Of a stretch of 59,064 bases of DNA, positions 9,359 to 17,541 are shown piece after piece. This DNA comes from Silicimonas sp. (lineage in GTDB: Bacteria; Pseudomonadota; Alphaproteobacteria; Rhodobacterales; Rhodobacteraceae): the NCBI GenBank assembly GCA_022826385.1, contig JAJDUZ010000025.1, positions 1 to 59,064 on the forward strand, given 5' to 3'. The position numbers and the translations under genes were made by a program. Under the pieces are notes generated by a model. The model was not told where the DNA came from and did no database searches. It saw only the letters and a program-made list of their open reading frames with translations. How positions within the stretch are numbered: the first letter of the stretch is position 1; each line of letters opens with the position of its first letter.

Positions 9359-10879
9359 TCAGCCGACGCTCCCCTCCAGCGAAATCGCCACCAACTGCTG
9401 CGCTTCCATGGCGAACTCCATCGGCAGCGCCTGCAGCACTTCCTTGCAGAACCCGTTCACAACAAGTGCGACGGCCTCTTCCTCGTCCATGCCGCGCTGA
9501 CGGCAATAGAAGAGCTGGTCGTCATCCACCTTGGACGTCGTCGCCTCGTGCTCGACCCGCGAGGAATTGTTCTTCACTTCGATATACGGCACCGTATGCG
9601 CCCCGCATTTGTCGCCGATCAGCAGCGAGTCACACTGGGTGTAGTTCCGCGAGTTCTTGGCGCGCGGGTGCATGGAAACCAGCCCCCGATAGGTGTTCTG
9701 CGCCTTGCCGGCGCTGATCCCTTTCGAGACGATGCGCGACTTGGTGTTCTTGCCCAGATGCACCATCTTCGTGCCGGTATCGGCCTGCTGATAGTTGTTG
9801 GTGATCGCGATCGAATAGAACTCGCCTTGGGCATCATCACCGCGCAAAATGCAGGACGGATACTTCCACGTCACGGCAGATCCGGTCTCAACTTGAGTCC
9901 ACATCACCTTCGAGCGGTCGCCCCGGCAATCAGCGCGCTTGGTCACGAAGTTATAGATGCCGCCCTTGCCCTCTTCGTCGCCCGGAAACCAGTTCTGAAC
10001 GGTCGAATACTTGATCTCGGCATCTTCCAGCGCCACCAGTTCCACCACAGCGGCGTGCAACTGCGAGGTATCCCGCTGCGGCGCGGTGCAGCCTTCGAGA
10101 TAGGACACGTAACTGCCCCTGTCGGCAATGATCAGCGTCCGCTCGAACTGGCCGGTATTCTCGGCATTGATCCGGAAATAGGTGGAAAGTTCCATCGGGC
10201 ATTTCACGCCCGGCGGCACATAGACGAACGACCCGTCCGAGAAGACCGCGCTGTTCAGCGTCGCATAATAGTTGTCACTGACCGGCACCACGCTGGCCAG
10301 GTACTTCTTCACCAACTCGGGATGCTCGCGGATCGCTTCGGAGATCGAACAGAAGATCACGCCCGCTTTCGCCAATTCAGCCTGAAAGGTCGTGCCGACC
10401 GAAACCGAGTCGAACACCGCATCCACAGCCACCTTGCGGCCCTCAGACGGTGCATTGCCCGCATCCTCGACGCCCGCAAGGATCATCTGCTCCTTCAGCG
10501 GAATGCCCAGCTTTTCGTAAGTCTCAAGCAGCTTCGGATCGACCTCGTCCAGCGACTTCGGCTTCTCCTGCATGCTCTTCGGCTTGGCATAGTAATACTG
10601 GTCCTGAAAATCGATCTCGGGGTAATCGACCATCGCCCAGTCGGGCTCTTTCATTTCCAGCCAGCGGCGATAGGCTTCAAGCCGCCATTCGGTCATCCAT
10701 TCGGGCTCGTCGTTCTTCGACGAGATCAGACGCACGATATCCTCGGTCAGCCCTTTCGGGGCATATTCCATCTCGATATCGGTCTCCCAGCCGTACTTGT
10801 AGGTATCAAGCTGGCGCACCGCATCGACGGTTTCCTGATCGACCCCGTCCTTGACGCCTGTGTTGTCCAATGCTGCCAT
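9359..10879 (-). CDS. sufB: SufB, Fe-S scaffold subunit
   Basis: A 506-residue SufB, the scaffold subunit on which clusters form with SufC and SufD. Features include the N-terminal [16 protein letters not shown], the [20 protein letters not shown] stretch, and the C-terminal beta-helix with [20 protein letters not shown] holding the conserved glutamate and cysteine used in cluster assembly. The start at 10879 follows AAGGGGACGAAGG; a longer upstream frame runs into the desulfurase gene and is rejected. It lies 11 bases after the cysteine desulfurase gene. Confidence 0.97.
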   Translation of the reverse strand: MAALDNTGVKDGVDQETVDAVRQLDTYKYGWETDIEMEYAPKGLTEDIVRLISSKNDEPEWMTEWRLEAYRRWLEMKEPDWAMVDYPEIDFQDQYYYAKPKSMQEKPKSLDEVDPKLLETYEKLGIPLKEQMILAGVEDAGNAPSEGRKVAVDAVFDSVSVGTTFQAELAKAGVIFCSISEAIREHPELVKKYLASVVPVSDNYYATLNSAVFSDGSFVYVPPGVKCPMELSTYFRINAENTGQFERTLIIADRGSYVSYLEGCTAPQRDTSQLHAAVVELVALEDAEIKYSTVQNWFPGDEEGKGGIYNFVTKRADCRGDRSKVMWTQVETGSAVTWKYPSCILRGDDAQGEFYSIAITNNYQQADTGTKMVHLGKNTKSRIVSKGISAGKAQNTYRGLVSMHPRAKNSRNYTQCDSLLIGDKCGAHTVPYIEVKNNSSRVEHEATTSKVDDDQLFYCRQRGMDEEEAVALVVNGFCKEVLQALPMEFAMEAQQLVAISLEGSVG

Positions 10880-10890
10880 CCTTCGTCCCC

Positions 10891-11961
10891 TTAGGCCGCC
10901 CGTTGGCGGAATTTCTTCTCGTGTTTCAGCCACGCTTCGATGAAACGCAGCACCTCGTCCTCGGTCGTCGTGGGCCCCAGCGAGACCCGAAGCGCCCCCT
11001 CGGCGGCGGTGTCGTCCAACCCCATCGCCTTCAGGACACGCGGTGTTTTGACTTTGCCGCTGGAACAAGCGGACCCGGCAGAGACCGCGAACCCGGCAAG
11101 GTCCATCTGCATCACCTGCGTCTCGCCTTTCCATCCAGGTGTCGCGAAACACGAGGTGTTCGGAAGCCGCGGCGCGTCTTTCCCGACTAAAATAGTCTCT
11201 TTTGCCTCAGCCGCCAGAGCAGAATCTAGAATATTTCTAAGTTTTTCGACCCGGCCCCAAACCTCGTCGTCCAAATCACGCTGGGCGGCCTCGCAAGCCG
11301 CCCCGAAACCGGCAATTCCCACGACGTTTTCCGTGCCCGAGCGACGTCCAAGTTCCTGACCGCCGCCCACCTGCACCGCCGGAATATCGAGCCCGTCGCG
11401 CACCAGAAGCGCACCGACCCCCTTCGGCCCCCCAAGCTTGTGCGCGCTAAGACAGGCGAGCGCCGCACCCGACCAATGAAAGCTCCACGCGACGCGACCC
11501 ACGTACTGAGTGACATCCAGAAAGAGCGAGGTCGCCCGATACGCCCCGACCTGCCAGCCCGCATCATCCGGCGCTGCGGGCTTGGTGAGAACACCTGTCT
11601 CCGAATTCGCAATCCCAAGCGCCAGCACATTGGCTCCGGCCTCGGCATGGGTGTGATCGACATGTGCCCAAACCGCGTCATGCGCTGTCTCGTCCACGAA
11701 AACGGCACCATGGGGCGCAACACCGGCCAAGACAGACGCCGCTTCGGTCGCACCAGAGGTGAAGACAACCTCGCCGGGCTTGCATCCGCAAAGCGCCGCA
11801 ACCTGCCCCCGCGCCCGCTCGACAATCGCCTTCGCGGCCCGGCCCTCGGCATGGACGCTCGACGGGTTGCCCACGACATCCATCGCGGCAAGCATCGCGT
11901 CGCGCGCTTCAACCCGCAAAGGCGCCGTGGCGTTCCAGTCGAGGTACACCCGCTCCCTCAT
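10891..11961 (-). CDS. Cysteine desulfurase, NifS/IscS-like
   Basis: A 356-residue class V aminotransferase-fold enzyme. The PLP lysine is K175 in [11 protein letters not shown] and the catalytic cysteine is C299 in the flexible loop [15 protein letters not shown], a group I (NifS/IscS) arrangement. The start at 11961 has AGGAAG 8 bases upstream. It is the second gene of the operon, between iscR and sufB, while a SufS-type desulfurase closes the operon. The product should supply sulfur to SufB. Whether the two desulfurases have separate clients is unknown. It is shorter than IscS (about 400 residues) and could also be called a NifS-type desulfurase. Confidence 0.92.
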   Translation of the reverse strand: MRERVYLDWNATAPLRVEARDAMLAAMDVVGNPSSVHAEGRAAKAIVERARGQVAALCGCKPGEVVFTSGATEAASVLAGVAPHGAVFVDETAHDAVWAHVDHTHAEAGANVLALGIANSETGVLTKPAAPDDAGWQVGAYRATSLFLDVTQYVGRVAWSFHWSGAALACLSAHKLGGPKGVGALLVRDGLDIPAVQVGGGQELGRRSGTENVVGIAGFGAACEAAQRDLDDEVWGRVEKLRNILDSALAAEAKETILVGKDAPRLPNTSCFATPGWKGETQVMQMDLAGFAVSAGSACSSGKVKTPRVLKAMGLDDTAAEGALRVSLGPTTTEDEVLRFIEAWLKHEKKFRQRAA

Positions 11962-11998
11962 GTGAATTTCTTCCTGGCGCAAATACGGTCGGGGGAGC

Positions 11999-12021
11999 GC
12001 GAGGGGGTGAAATCCCCTCGC
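11999..12021 (-). other. Stable hairpin in the iscR-desulfurase spacer
   Basis: GCGAGGGG and CCCCTCGC form an 8-bp stem around a 7-base loop in the 94-base gap after iscR. No T-run follows, so it is unlikely to be a full terminator. It may protect or process the mRNA between iscR and the suf genes, as happens in other isc/suf operons. Confidence 0.4.
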
Positions 12022-12055
12022 ATTGGGCGACAGCGAAGCTGGCGCAAGACCGGCC

Positions 12056-12517
12056 TCATCCTTCGTCGACCACTTCAAAAAGCGCGGGCACCGCCGGACA
12101 GGGCGCAAGGTCGTTCTCGACCACATCTGAAAGGCGTGTCTGGTGCAGGAACACATAGACATGCGCCGACAAGCCTTCCCAGAGCCGGTTCGTCAGGCTT
12201 TGCGCCCGGCTGCCCGACGACCCGCCCGACGCCCCGGCGCCAGTGTGCATGGCACTCACCGTCTCGTCGACGGCGCCAAGGATATCGGCCACGCGGATCG
12301 CACTGGCAGGCTTCGCCAGTCGATACCCGCCCCCCGGCCCACGGACACTTTCAACCAACCCGCCCCGGCGCAGCTTGACGAAAAGCTGTTCCAGGTAGGG
12401 CAGCGAGATATCCTGACGTTTCGAGATCTCGGACAGCGACAGCAACTTGTCCTCGGGCGCCATCGCAAGATCGGCCAGCGCCACCATCGCATATCGACCC
12501 TTGGTGCTGAGCTTCAT
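12056..12517 (-). CDS. iscR: IscR-type Rrf2 regulator lacking cluster cysteines
   Basis: A 153-residue Rrf2-family regulator and first gene of the suf operon. The N-terminal winged helix matches IscR closely (MKLSTKGRYAMVALADLA, SLPYLEQLFVKLR, SVRGPGGGYRL). In enterobacterial IscR three cysteines around positions 92-104 hold the [2Fe-2S] cluster. Here the equivalent segment after residue 90 reads HTGAGASGGSSGSRAQ and contains none. The only cysteine is C140 near the C-terminus. A Rhodobacter sphaeroides IscR with non-canonical cluster ligation is known from the literature, so this is probably the same subtype. It is likely autoregulatory through the inverted repeat at 12545-12563. Confidence 0.92.
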   Translation of the reverse strand: MKLSTKGRYAMVALADLAMAPEDKLLSLSEISKRQDISLPYLEQLFVKLRRGGLVESVRGPGGGYRLAKPASAIRVADILGAVDETVSAMHTGAGASGGSSGSRAQSLTNRLWEGLSAHVYVFLHQTRLSDVVENDLAPCPAVPALFEVVDEG

Positions 12518-12544
12518 GGCCCTCGCTTGCCTCCCCGAAATGGA

Positions 12545-12563
12545 TTGACCTTTTGGCGGTCAA
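12545..12563. promoter_or_regulatory. Inverted repeat TTGACC-N7-GGTCAA upstream of iscR
   Basis: A perfect 6-bp inverted repeat with a 7-base spacer, 28 bases upstream of the iscR ATG. Its position, just before an autoregulated gene type, makes it a candidate IscR operator, comparable to the iron-related boxes described for Rhodobacterales. I could not compare it with a published matrix. The minus-strand TTGACC arm could double as a -35 element. Confidence 0.5.
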
Positions 12564-12609
12564 AGCTTACCTGACCCAACACGCGGAACGCGCGTGCGAG
12601 GGACAAGAC

Positions 12610-12624
12610 TTAGAATTATTCTAA
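12610..12624. promoter_or_regulatory. Irr-type box (ICE motif) upstream of the suf operon
   Basis: TTAGAATTATTCTAA is a perfect 15-base palindrome, matching the known Irr/ICE pattern TTTAGAA-N3-TTCTAAA. It stands about 93 bases upstream of iscR in the divergent region shared with the hydrolase gene at 12704. Irr controls iron and haem genes in alphaproteobacteria, so dual Irr and IscR control of this operon is likely. Confidence 0.7.
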
Positions 12625-12703
12625 AGTACTCATCCGAGGGCGTCAACGTGTGCGGGATGTCCGACAGGACCTCGCGGGACAAGAAGAAAGTGGACGTGCA
12701 GAC

Positions 12704-13357
12704 ATGCCCGAAGTGATTTTTCCCGGCCCTGAAGGTCGGCTTGAAGGCCGCTACCATCCGCAGAAGACCAAGGACGCGCCGATCGCCATCGTGTTGCACC
12801 CGCATCCGCAATTCGGCGGGACGATGAACAACCGCGTGGTTTACAACCTGCACTATGCTTTCCACAACATGGGCTTCAACGTTCTGCGCTTCAATTTCCG
12901 CGGCGTGGGACGCAGCCAGGGCGAATACGATCAGGGCATCGGTGAACTCAGCGACGCCGCCAGCGCGCTGGATTACCTGCAGTCGATGAACCAGAACGCC
13001 AAGCATTGCTGGGTCGCGGGCTTCAGCTTCGGCGCATGGATCGGCATGCAGCTTCTGATGCGCCGCCCCGAGATCACCGGCTTCATCAGTGTTTCGCCCC
13101 CGGCCAACATGTACGACTTCTCGTTCCTGGCACCCTGCCCCTCCTCGGGCCTGATCATCAACGGGACCGGCGACCGCGTGGCACCGCCGCGCGACACCCA
13201 TACCTTGGTGAACAAGCTGCACGAGCAAAAGGGCATCACCATCACCCACGAGGAAATCGAGGGGGCGGGTCACTTCTTCGAAGACCCGCATATGGATGGG
13301 ATGATCGATACGGTCACGGAATACGTGAAGCGCCGCCTGACCGAGACGACGCGCTGA
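12704..13357 (+). CDS. Alpha/beta hydrolase
   Basis: A 217-residue alpha/beta hydrolase. The nucleophile elbow is GFSFGA with S108; GTGDRV and the late EGAGHFF supply the expected acid and histidine. The N-terminal HPHPQFGGTMNN and RFNFRGVGRSQG are typical of a widespread small hydrolase family with no settled substrate. The start MPEVIFPGPEG at 12704 is preferred over the upstream in-frame ATG at 12650 because homology-like sequence begins there; no strong ribosome site is seen. It diverges from iscR and may share the Irr box region. Confidence 0.88.
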   Translation: MPEVIFPGPEGRLEGRYHPQKTKDAPIAIVLHPHPQFGGTMNNRVVYNLHYAFHNMGFNVLRFNFRGVGRSQGEYDQGIGELSDAASALDYLQSMNQNAKHCWVAGFSFGAWIGMQLLMRRPEITGFISVSPPANMYDFSFLAPCPSSGLIINGTGDRVAPPRDTHTLVNKLHEQKGITITHEEIEGAGHFFEDPHMDGMIDTVTEYVKRRLTETTR

Positions 13358-13646
13358 TCTGCCGGGAATTGTGGCGGTTTCAACGTCTTCTGCGGCGCAG
13401 CACACTGGATTCGTTTTCGGCACTAACCTGTTCTCAATCGTCTGATTGACCTGCCTCTGCAAACAATGCGCGGCGCAAATCCAACAGATTTCGCGGATCA
13501 AAGCGCTTTTTTTGCCGTTTCGCCGCTATTCCGCCCCAATTCGGTCAAACCAGCGTCTCACCCGAACGGATAAATACCCTTACATTCCCTCGTCGCTCCG
13601 CAAGGTGCGCCTCGGTTGATCAACTGGCCGTTCGCTGGCAGGGGAC

Positions 13647-13778
13647 ATGAACCAGAGCCAACATGGCTCCGACCGGCGAACACAAGACCTCTCGAGCAAA
13701 AAACATTTGGCCCGGCAATTACGCCGGGCCAAAGCTTTTTTACGCTATTGGAAGAGCGTCAGTCCGAAGAGGGAGTAA
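13647..13778 (+). other. 43-codon frame or small RNA ending in a terminator
   Basis: In the 400-base gap 13358-13758 the only structured part is this stretch. An ATG at 13647 follows AGGGG and opens a 43-codon frame that runs through the terminator hairpin and overlaps the 3' end of the DUF6455 gene, so translation is doubtful. A non-coding RNA ending at the terminator is the other reading. The segment 13358-13640 shows no gene. Confidence 0.2.
13706..13733. terminator. Bidirectional rho-independent terminator
   Basis: An 11-bp perfect stem (TTTGGCCCGGC with GCCGGGCCAAA, loop AATTAC) is followed by a six-T run a few bases away on both strands. It lies 26 bases past the stop of the minus-strand DUF6455 gene, which it should terminate. 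On the plus strand it would end any transcript coming from the hydrolase or the intervening gap. Confidence 0.85.
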
Positions 13779-14022
13779 CATCGGACAGCCGCTGAAGGCT
13801 GTCGGCGTTGCGGCAAAAGGACGGGAAACCGCTTAGACCGGCTTCGAGATGAGCCTGACATCCTCCTGGATCACTGCACCCGGTACAGGTGTGCACGTGA
13901 GCGGCGTAGACGTCGGGAGACAGTGCGCCCTTCTGCAATTCAAGATCCAGATCGATGCCGTTGGCGTCAGCCATGCACGCCATCAGACGTTCGTGATGTT
14001 GATACCGTTCAGTCGTACTCAA
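13759..14022 (-). CDS. DUF6455-like small cysteine protein under an FNR box
   Basis: An 87-residue protein if started at TTG 14022, chosen because GGAGG lies 7 bases upstream. Residues RLMACMADANGIDLDLELQ and the late FCRNADSLQRL match my recollection of DUF6455, a Rhodobacterales family. It holds C46-x2-C49-x5-C55 and C70, a possible metal- or cluster-binding set. A perfect FNR site lies 54-67 bases upstream, so expression should rise when oxygen is low. No biochemical role is known to me. The gene is alone and ends at a strong terminator. Confidence 0.8.
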   Translation of the reverse strand: MSTTERYQHHERLMACMADANGIDLDLELQKGALSPDVYAAHVHTCTGCSDPGGCQAHLEAGLSGFPSFCRNADSLQRLSDVTPSSD

Positions 14023-14075
14023 AGCGAAACCTCCAGCTGATAGAGGCAATCTGCACGCTCTCCGGCGCGGTATCA

Positions 14076-14089
14076 TTGATCCAGATCAA
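14076..14089. promoter_or_regulatory. FNR/FnrL box
   Basis: TTGATCCAGATCAA is an exact match to the FNR consensus TTGAT-N4-ATCAA. It is centred near 14082.5. A class II position (-41.5) would put transcription start near 14041 on the minus strand, 19 bases before the TTG start of the DUF6455 gene. The other neighbour, the DUF6173 gene, reads toward this site, so DUF6455 is the only evident target. Confidence 0.8.
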
Positions 14090-14148
14090 AAACCGGATGC
14101 GATCCTGTCACGCAACGACTTGGTCCAATATCAGCCTTCGCCTGAAGC

Positions 14149-14634
14149 TCAACCTTTGTCTTCGGGCATCTGAAGACCGTCCTCTTCCAGACCCGCCGCC
14201 AGTTGGAACCCGATGCGACGGGGTTCTTCGGCATCAGCCTCTTTCGGCATGGCCCGCAACAGCACGTTCAATTGGCTGACATGCTGCACCAGCTGCACCT
14301 TAGCGCCGGTCTGATCCGTGCCATAGAAGGTGACGATATCCGGATCAAAATGGCCAAGTCCTTCGATCCGCAGGAAGCCGCCCCCGGTATCGGTGAACCC
14401 CATCGCCACCTCATGCTCGCCGTCCAGCATCTTTTCGAAGTTCTGAATATAGAGAATCAGCCGCTGATAGGCCCATTCCGCCGGGCTTTTCTGTTCGACC
14501 GGCTTGGCTGCCACGGCAGCAGGCAGAACTTCTTCCTCGACCGAGTGTTCCTTGGGGTCCGAATGCACGGCACGCCTGCGCGGGATCACGATCCCCTGCA
14601 CGGTTTCCCCGATCTTGTTGTCGTCGTCCGTCAT
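14149..14634 (-). CDS. DUF6173-like protein
   Basis: A 161-residue soluble protein. Residues 1-50 look disordered; the conserved part begins SPAEWAYQRLILYIQNFEK and includes FLRIEGLGHFDPDIVTFYG and QLVQHVSQLNVLLRAMPK, which I recall as DUF6173, common in Rhodobacterales. There is no signal peptide, membrane segment or catalytic motif. Function is unknown. Its ATG at 14634 is 55 bases past the MBL hydrolase stop in minus-strand order, so the two may share a transcript. Confidence 0.75.
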   Translation of the reverse strand: MTDDDNKIGETVQGIVIPRRRAVHSDPKEHSVEEEVLPAAVAAKPVEQKSPAEWAYQRLILYIQNFEKMLDGEHEVAMGFTDTGGGFLRIEGLGHFDPDIVTFYGTDQTGAKVQLVQHVSQLNVLLRAMPKEADAEEPRRIGFQLAAGLEEDGLQMPEDKG

Positions 14635-14689
14635 GCCTCACTCCGCAGTCGTTTGCCTTGGGCTAACCCGTCCGTCCCGGCAGGGCCAG

Positions 14690-15727
14690 TCACTTTTGCG
14701 CGTAGAGAAACGCCCCATCCTCGCGCCGCGTCCGCGTCGCCCGCCCGACCTTCCAAAGGTGTTGGCAATGCGCAAAGGCCTCGACCAGCGCCAACCCGTA
14801 TTCGCCGGGGCCAATCTCGCGTTTGAAGATCGGCAGAAACGTGTCGCCCGCGGTCGCAGGGGTCGCAAGAAAGGCTTCCAGCCGATCAAGGGCCGAGACA
14901 TGGTTTTCGATCAATTGCTCCAACCGTGTTGGCAAGCCGTAGAACGGCAGTTTGTGCCCAGGCAGGACGAAGTGATCTTCCCGCGCCAAAGGCTGGAACG
15001 CCCGGCACGACGCCAGCCAGTCCGCGACCGGATCAGCCTCGGGTTCCGTAGGGTAAACCCCGAGATTGGGGGAGATCGACGGCAACAGCTGGTCTCCACC
15101 CAGCACAAGGGCATCATCCTCGGACCAGAGCGTCGCGTGTTCGGGCGCGTGTCCGTGGCCCACGCGCACCGTCCAGTTTCGCCCGCCCATCAACAACCGA
15201 TCACCGTCCTGAATGCGCGTGAACCCAAGCGGCAAGGGTGCGATGACATCAGCAAAGTTAAAGGGACGCTCCCTGGCGCGCTGCTCCATGACCTTGGGCG
15301 ACGCCCCGGCAGACCGATAGAACGCCAACGCCTCGGGCACCGGGCGCTCTTGCACGTCAAGCGCCAGCATTCGCGCCATGAGATAGGCGGTCCGCGTCGT
15401 CAGAAGCTCGGCCCTTTGTTCCATGAACCAACCTGCCAGACCGATGTGATCGGGATGATGATGCGTCACCAGAACCCGGCGCACGGGCTTGCCGCCAAGG
15501 GGGCCCGCCAAAGCAGCTTCCATCGCGGCCTTGGCCCTTGGGGTGCCGATGGCCGTGTCGATCAGCGTCCAGCTGTCCCCGTCATCCAGCGCGAATACGT
15601 TCACGTGATCCAGCGCCATCGGCAGTGGCAGACGCAACCACAGCACGCCCTCGGCCACCTCGATGGCCTCGCCCGGCCGGGGCGGTTCGTCATGCGGATA
15701 GCGGATCGACCGCGGAGTGGCGTCCAT
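14690..15727 (-). CDS. MBL-fold metallo-hydrolase
   Basis: A 345-residue metallo-beta-lactamase-fold hydrolase. The metal motif is THHHPDHIGL, followed by HGHAPEHATLW and the later LPGHKLPF, which supply the further ligands; LVLGGDQLLP holds the bridging aspartate. A C-terminal helical region (about residues 260-345) resembles the extra domain of LACTB2-like enzymes. Its ATG shares a base with the stop of the upstream acyl-CoA dehydrogenase gene, so the two are translationally coupled. In that setting a thioesterase-type role is possible, but the substrate is unknown. Confidence 0.88.
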   Translation of the reverse strand: MDATPRSIRYPHDEPPRPGEAIEVAEGVLWLRLPLPMALDHVNVFALDDGDSWTLIDTAIGTPRAKAAMEAALAGPLGGKPVRRVLVTHHHPDHIGLAGWFMEQRAELLTTRTAYLMARMLALDVQERPVPEALAFYRSAGASPKVMEQRARERPFNFADVIAPLPLGFTRIQDGDRLLMGGRNWTVRVGHGHAPEHATLWSEDDALVLGGDQLLPSISPNLGVYPTEPEADPVADWLASCRAFQPLAREDHFVLPGHKLPFYGLPTRLEQLIENHVSALDRLEAFLATPATAGDTFLPIFKREIGPGEYGLALVEAFAHCQHLWKVGRATRTRREDGAFLYAQK

Positions 15728-17430
15728 CAGGCCGCCAGATCGTCCGGCGACAGATCGTAAAGCCCGGCATCGCCCACACGCACTTGCGCCAAAAGCGCGC
15801 CATGCTCGGGCAGCAGACGGTCGATGTAAAACCGGGCCAGAGCCACGCGCGGCCCCTCGCCCGCCGCCATCGCGGCCGTCAGGTGATAGTGACCACCCAG
15901 AACGCGGGCGGCGGCCTTGAGATACGGAACGGCCCCCGGAAAGCGTTGTTCGAGTCCCTCGCCGACAAGCCACTCGGTCGTCTCACGCAGGGTCTCGGCC
16001 GCGGCCCAGACCTTCTCGGCCATGTCCGGATGCGTCGCCCGCGCGGCCTCGGCACCGGCTTCGATCTCGTCCAGCAGGCGATACATCGCGTCGCCCCCGT
16101 CCATCATCTTGCGGGCCACAAGATCCATCGCCTGAATGCCGTTGGTGCCTTCGTAGATCGCCGTCACACGGACATCGCGGAAGTATTGGGCAGCCCCGGT
16201 TTCCTCGATGAAGCCCATGCCCCCATGGACCTGCACGCCCTCGTCCGCAACGCGCACCCCGACATCGGTGCCAAAGGCCTTGGCGATGGGGGTCAACAAT
16301 GCAGCGCGCGCGTTCCACGTCGCATCGCCCGTTGCGGTGGCCATGTCGATTGAAACCGCGCAATCCAAGGCGATGGCCCGGGCCGTGGAAATGTCCGCTT
16401 TCATCGCCGTCAGCATCCGCCGGACATCGGCATGTTCGACAATCGCGCCCGAACCGCCAACCTTGCCCTGTTTACGGTCGCGCGCATATTCCAGAGCCTT
16501 CTGAAACGCGCCTTCCGCCGCGCCGATACCCTGACAGCCGACCGCAAGACGCGCGTTGTTCATCATAGTGAACATCGCGGCCATGCCGCCGTTTTCAGGG
16601 CCAACCATCCACCCGGTTGCATTGTCGTATTCCATGACAGCGGTCGGGGACCCGTGCAGGCCCATCTTGTGCTCGAGGCTGACCACGCGCAGGTTGTTCC
16701 GGTCGCCCAGATTGCCGTCGCCGTCGGGAATGATCTTCGGCACCAAGAACAGGCTGATCCCCTTTGTCCCCGGCGCGGCGTCCGGCAAGCGGGCCAGAAC
16801 AAGGTGGCAAACGTTTTCGGCAAAATCTGCATCACCCCAACTGATATATATCTTTTGTCCACTGATCTTATAGGTGCCGTCGCCGTTCGGCTCGGCCTTC
16901 GAGCGCAGCGCGCCCACGTCCGACCCGGCTTGCGGCTCGGTCAGGTTCATCGTGCCGATCCACTCGCCCGAGATCAGTTTCGGCAGGTATACGTCCTTGA
17001 TTGCGTCCGAGGCATGCGCTTCCAGCGCTTCGATCTGGCCAAGCGACAGAACCGGGCAAAGGTTCAGCGACAGGCAGGCCCCCGACATCATGTCGTTGAT
17101 CGCAGTTCCCAGCGCCACCGGCAGGCCCATGCCCCCGTATTCAGGGTCGGCCATCACACCAACCCAACCGCCTTCGGCAATCGCGCGATAGCCCTCGGCA
17201 TAGCCGGGCGAGGTGCGCACCACGCCATTCTCCAGCACGGCCGGATGCAAATCGCCGTTCCGCTGCAAAGGCGCAATGACCTCGTCGCACATCTTGCCGG
17301 CTTCGGTCAGGATGGCGTCGACCATGTCAGGTGTGGCTTCGGAGAAACGCTCGGTTGCGGCCACAGCTTTGAAATCGACAACATGGTCCAGAATAAAGCG
17401 GTGATCCTGAACCGGCGACGTATATGGCAT
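15727..17430 (-). CDS. DmdC-like acyl-CoA dehydrogenase
   Basis: A 567-residue flavin acyl-CoA dehydrogenase with the extra C-terminal domain found in the DmdC group. It opens MPYTSPVQDHRFILDHV, has the FAD and substrate motifs MNLTEPQAGSDVGAL and QKIYISWGDADF, and carries the catalytic glutamate in IYEGTNGIQAMDL. By recollection it is very close to Ruegeria methylmercaptopropionyl-CoA dehydrogenase (step three of DMSP demethylation). Roseobacters hold several paralogues, some probably acting on ordinary fatty acyl-CoAs, so the substrate is not certain. It diverges from the threonylcarbamoyl-AMP synthase gene. Confidence 0.9.
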   Translation of the reverse strand: MPYTSPVQDHRFILDHVVDFKAVAATERFSEATPDMVDAILTEAGKMCDEVIAPLQRNGDLHPAVLENGVVRTSPGYAEGYRAIAEGGWVGVMADPEYGGMGLPVALGTAINDMMSGACLSLNLCPVLSLGQIEALEAHASDAIKDVYLPKLISGEWIGTMNLTEPQAGSDVGALRSKAEPNGDGTYKISGQKIYISWGDADFAENVCHLVLARLPDAAPGTKGISLFLVPKIIPDGDGNLGDRNNLRVVSLEHKMGLHGSPTAVMEYDNATGWMVGPENGGMAAMFTMMNNARLAVGCQGIGAAEGAFQKALEYARDRKQGKVGGSGAIVEHADVRRMLTAMKADISTARAIALDCAVSIDMATATGDATWNARAALLTPIAKAFGTDVGVRVADEGVQVHGGMGFIEETGAAQYFRDVRVTAIYEGTNGIQAMDLVARKMMDGGDAMYRLLDEIEAGAEAARATHPDMAEKVWAAAETLRETTEWLVGEGLEQRFPGAVPYLKAAARVLGGHYHLTAAMAAGEGPRVALARFYIDRLLPEHGALLAQVRVGDAGLYDLSPDDLAA

Positions 17431-17541
17431 GGCCTACACTCCAAATTGGCTTGGCAATACGCCAAAGCCCCGTTAACGCGGGGCAAGAATGAGACCCTTG
17501 CCGGGTCTTCGCAACCGGGACGCAGCGTCACGGGGGACGGC

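Noticed and set aside
9548..10894. 448-codon plus-strand frame opposite sufB
   Set aside because: Mirror of sufB codon bias; residues are rich in R, H and P with no motif, while sufB is certain.
17467..17484. GCCCCG/CGGGGC hairpin between the dehydrogenase and Sua5 genes
   Set aside because: It lies between divergent starts, is short and has no T-run, so I assign no function.
16432..17541. N-terminal extension of the Sua5 gene
   Set aside because: It would overlap the dehydrogenase gene on the other strand; a ribosome site and the true family start are at 17542.
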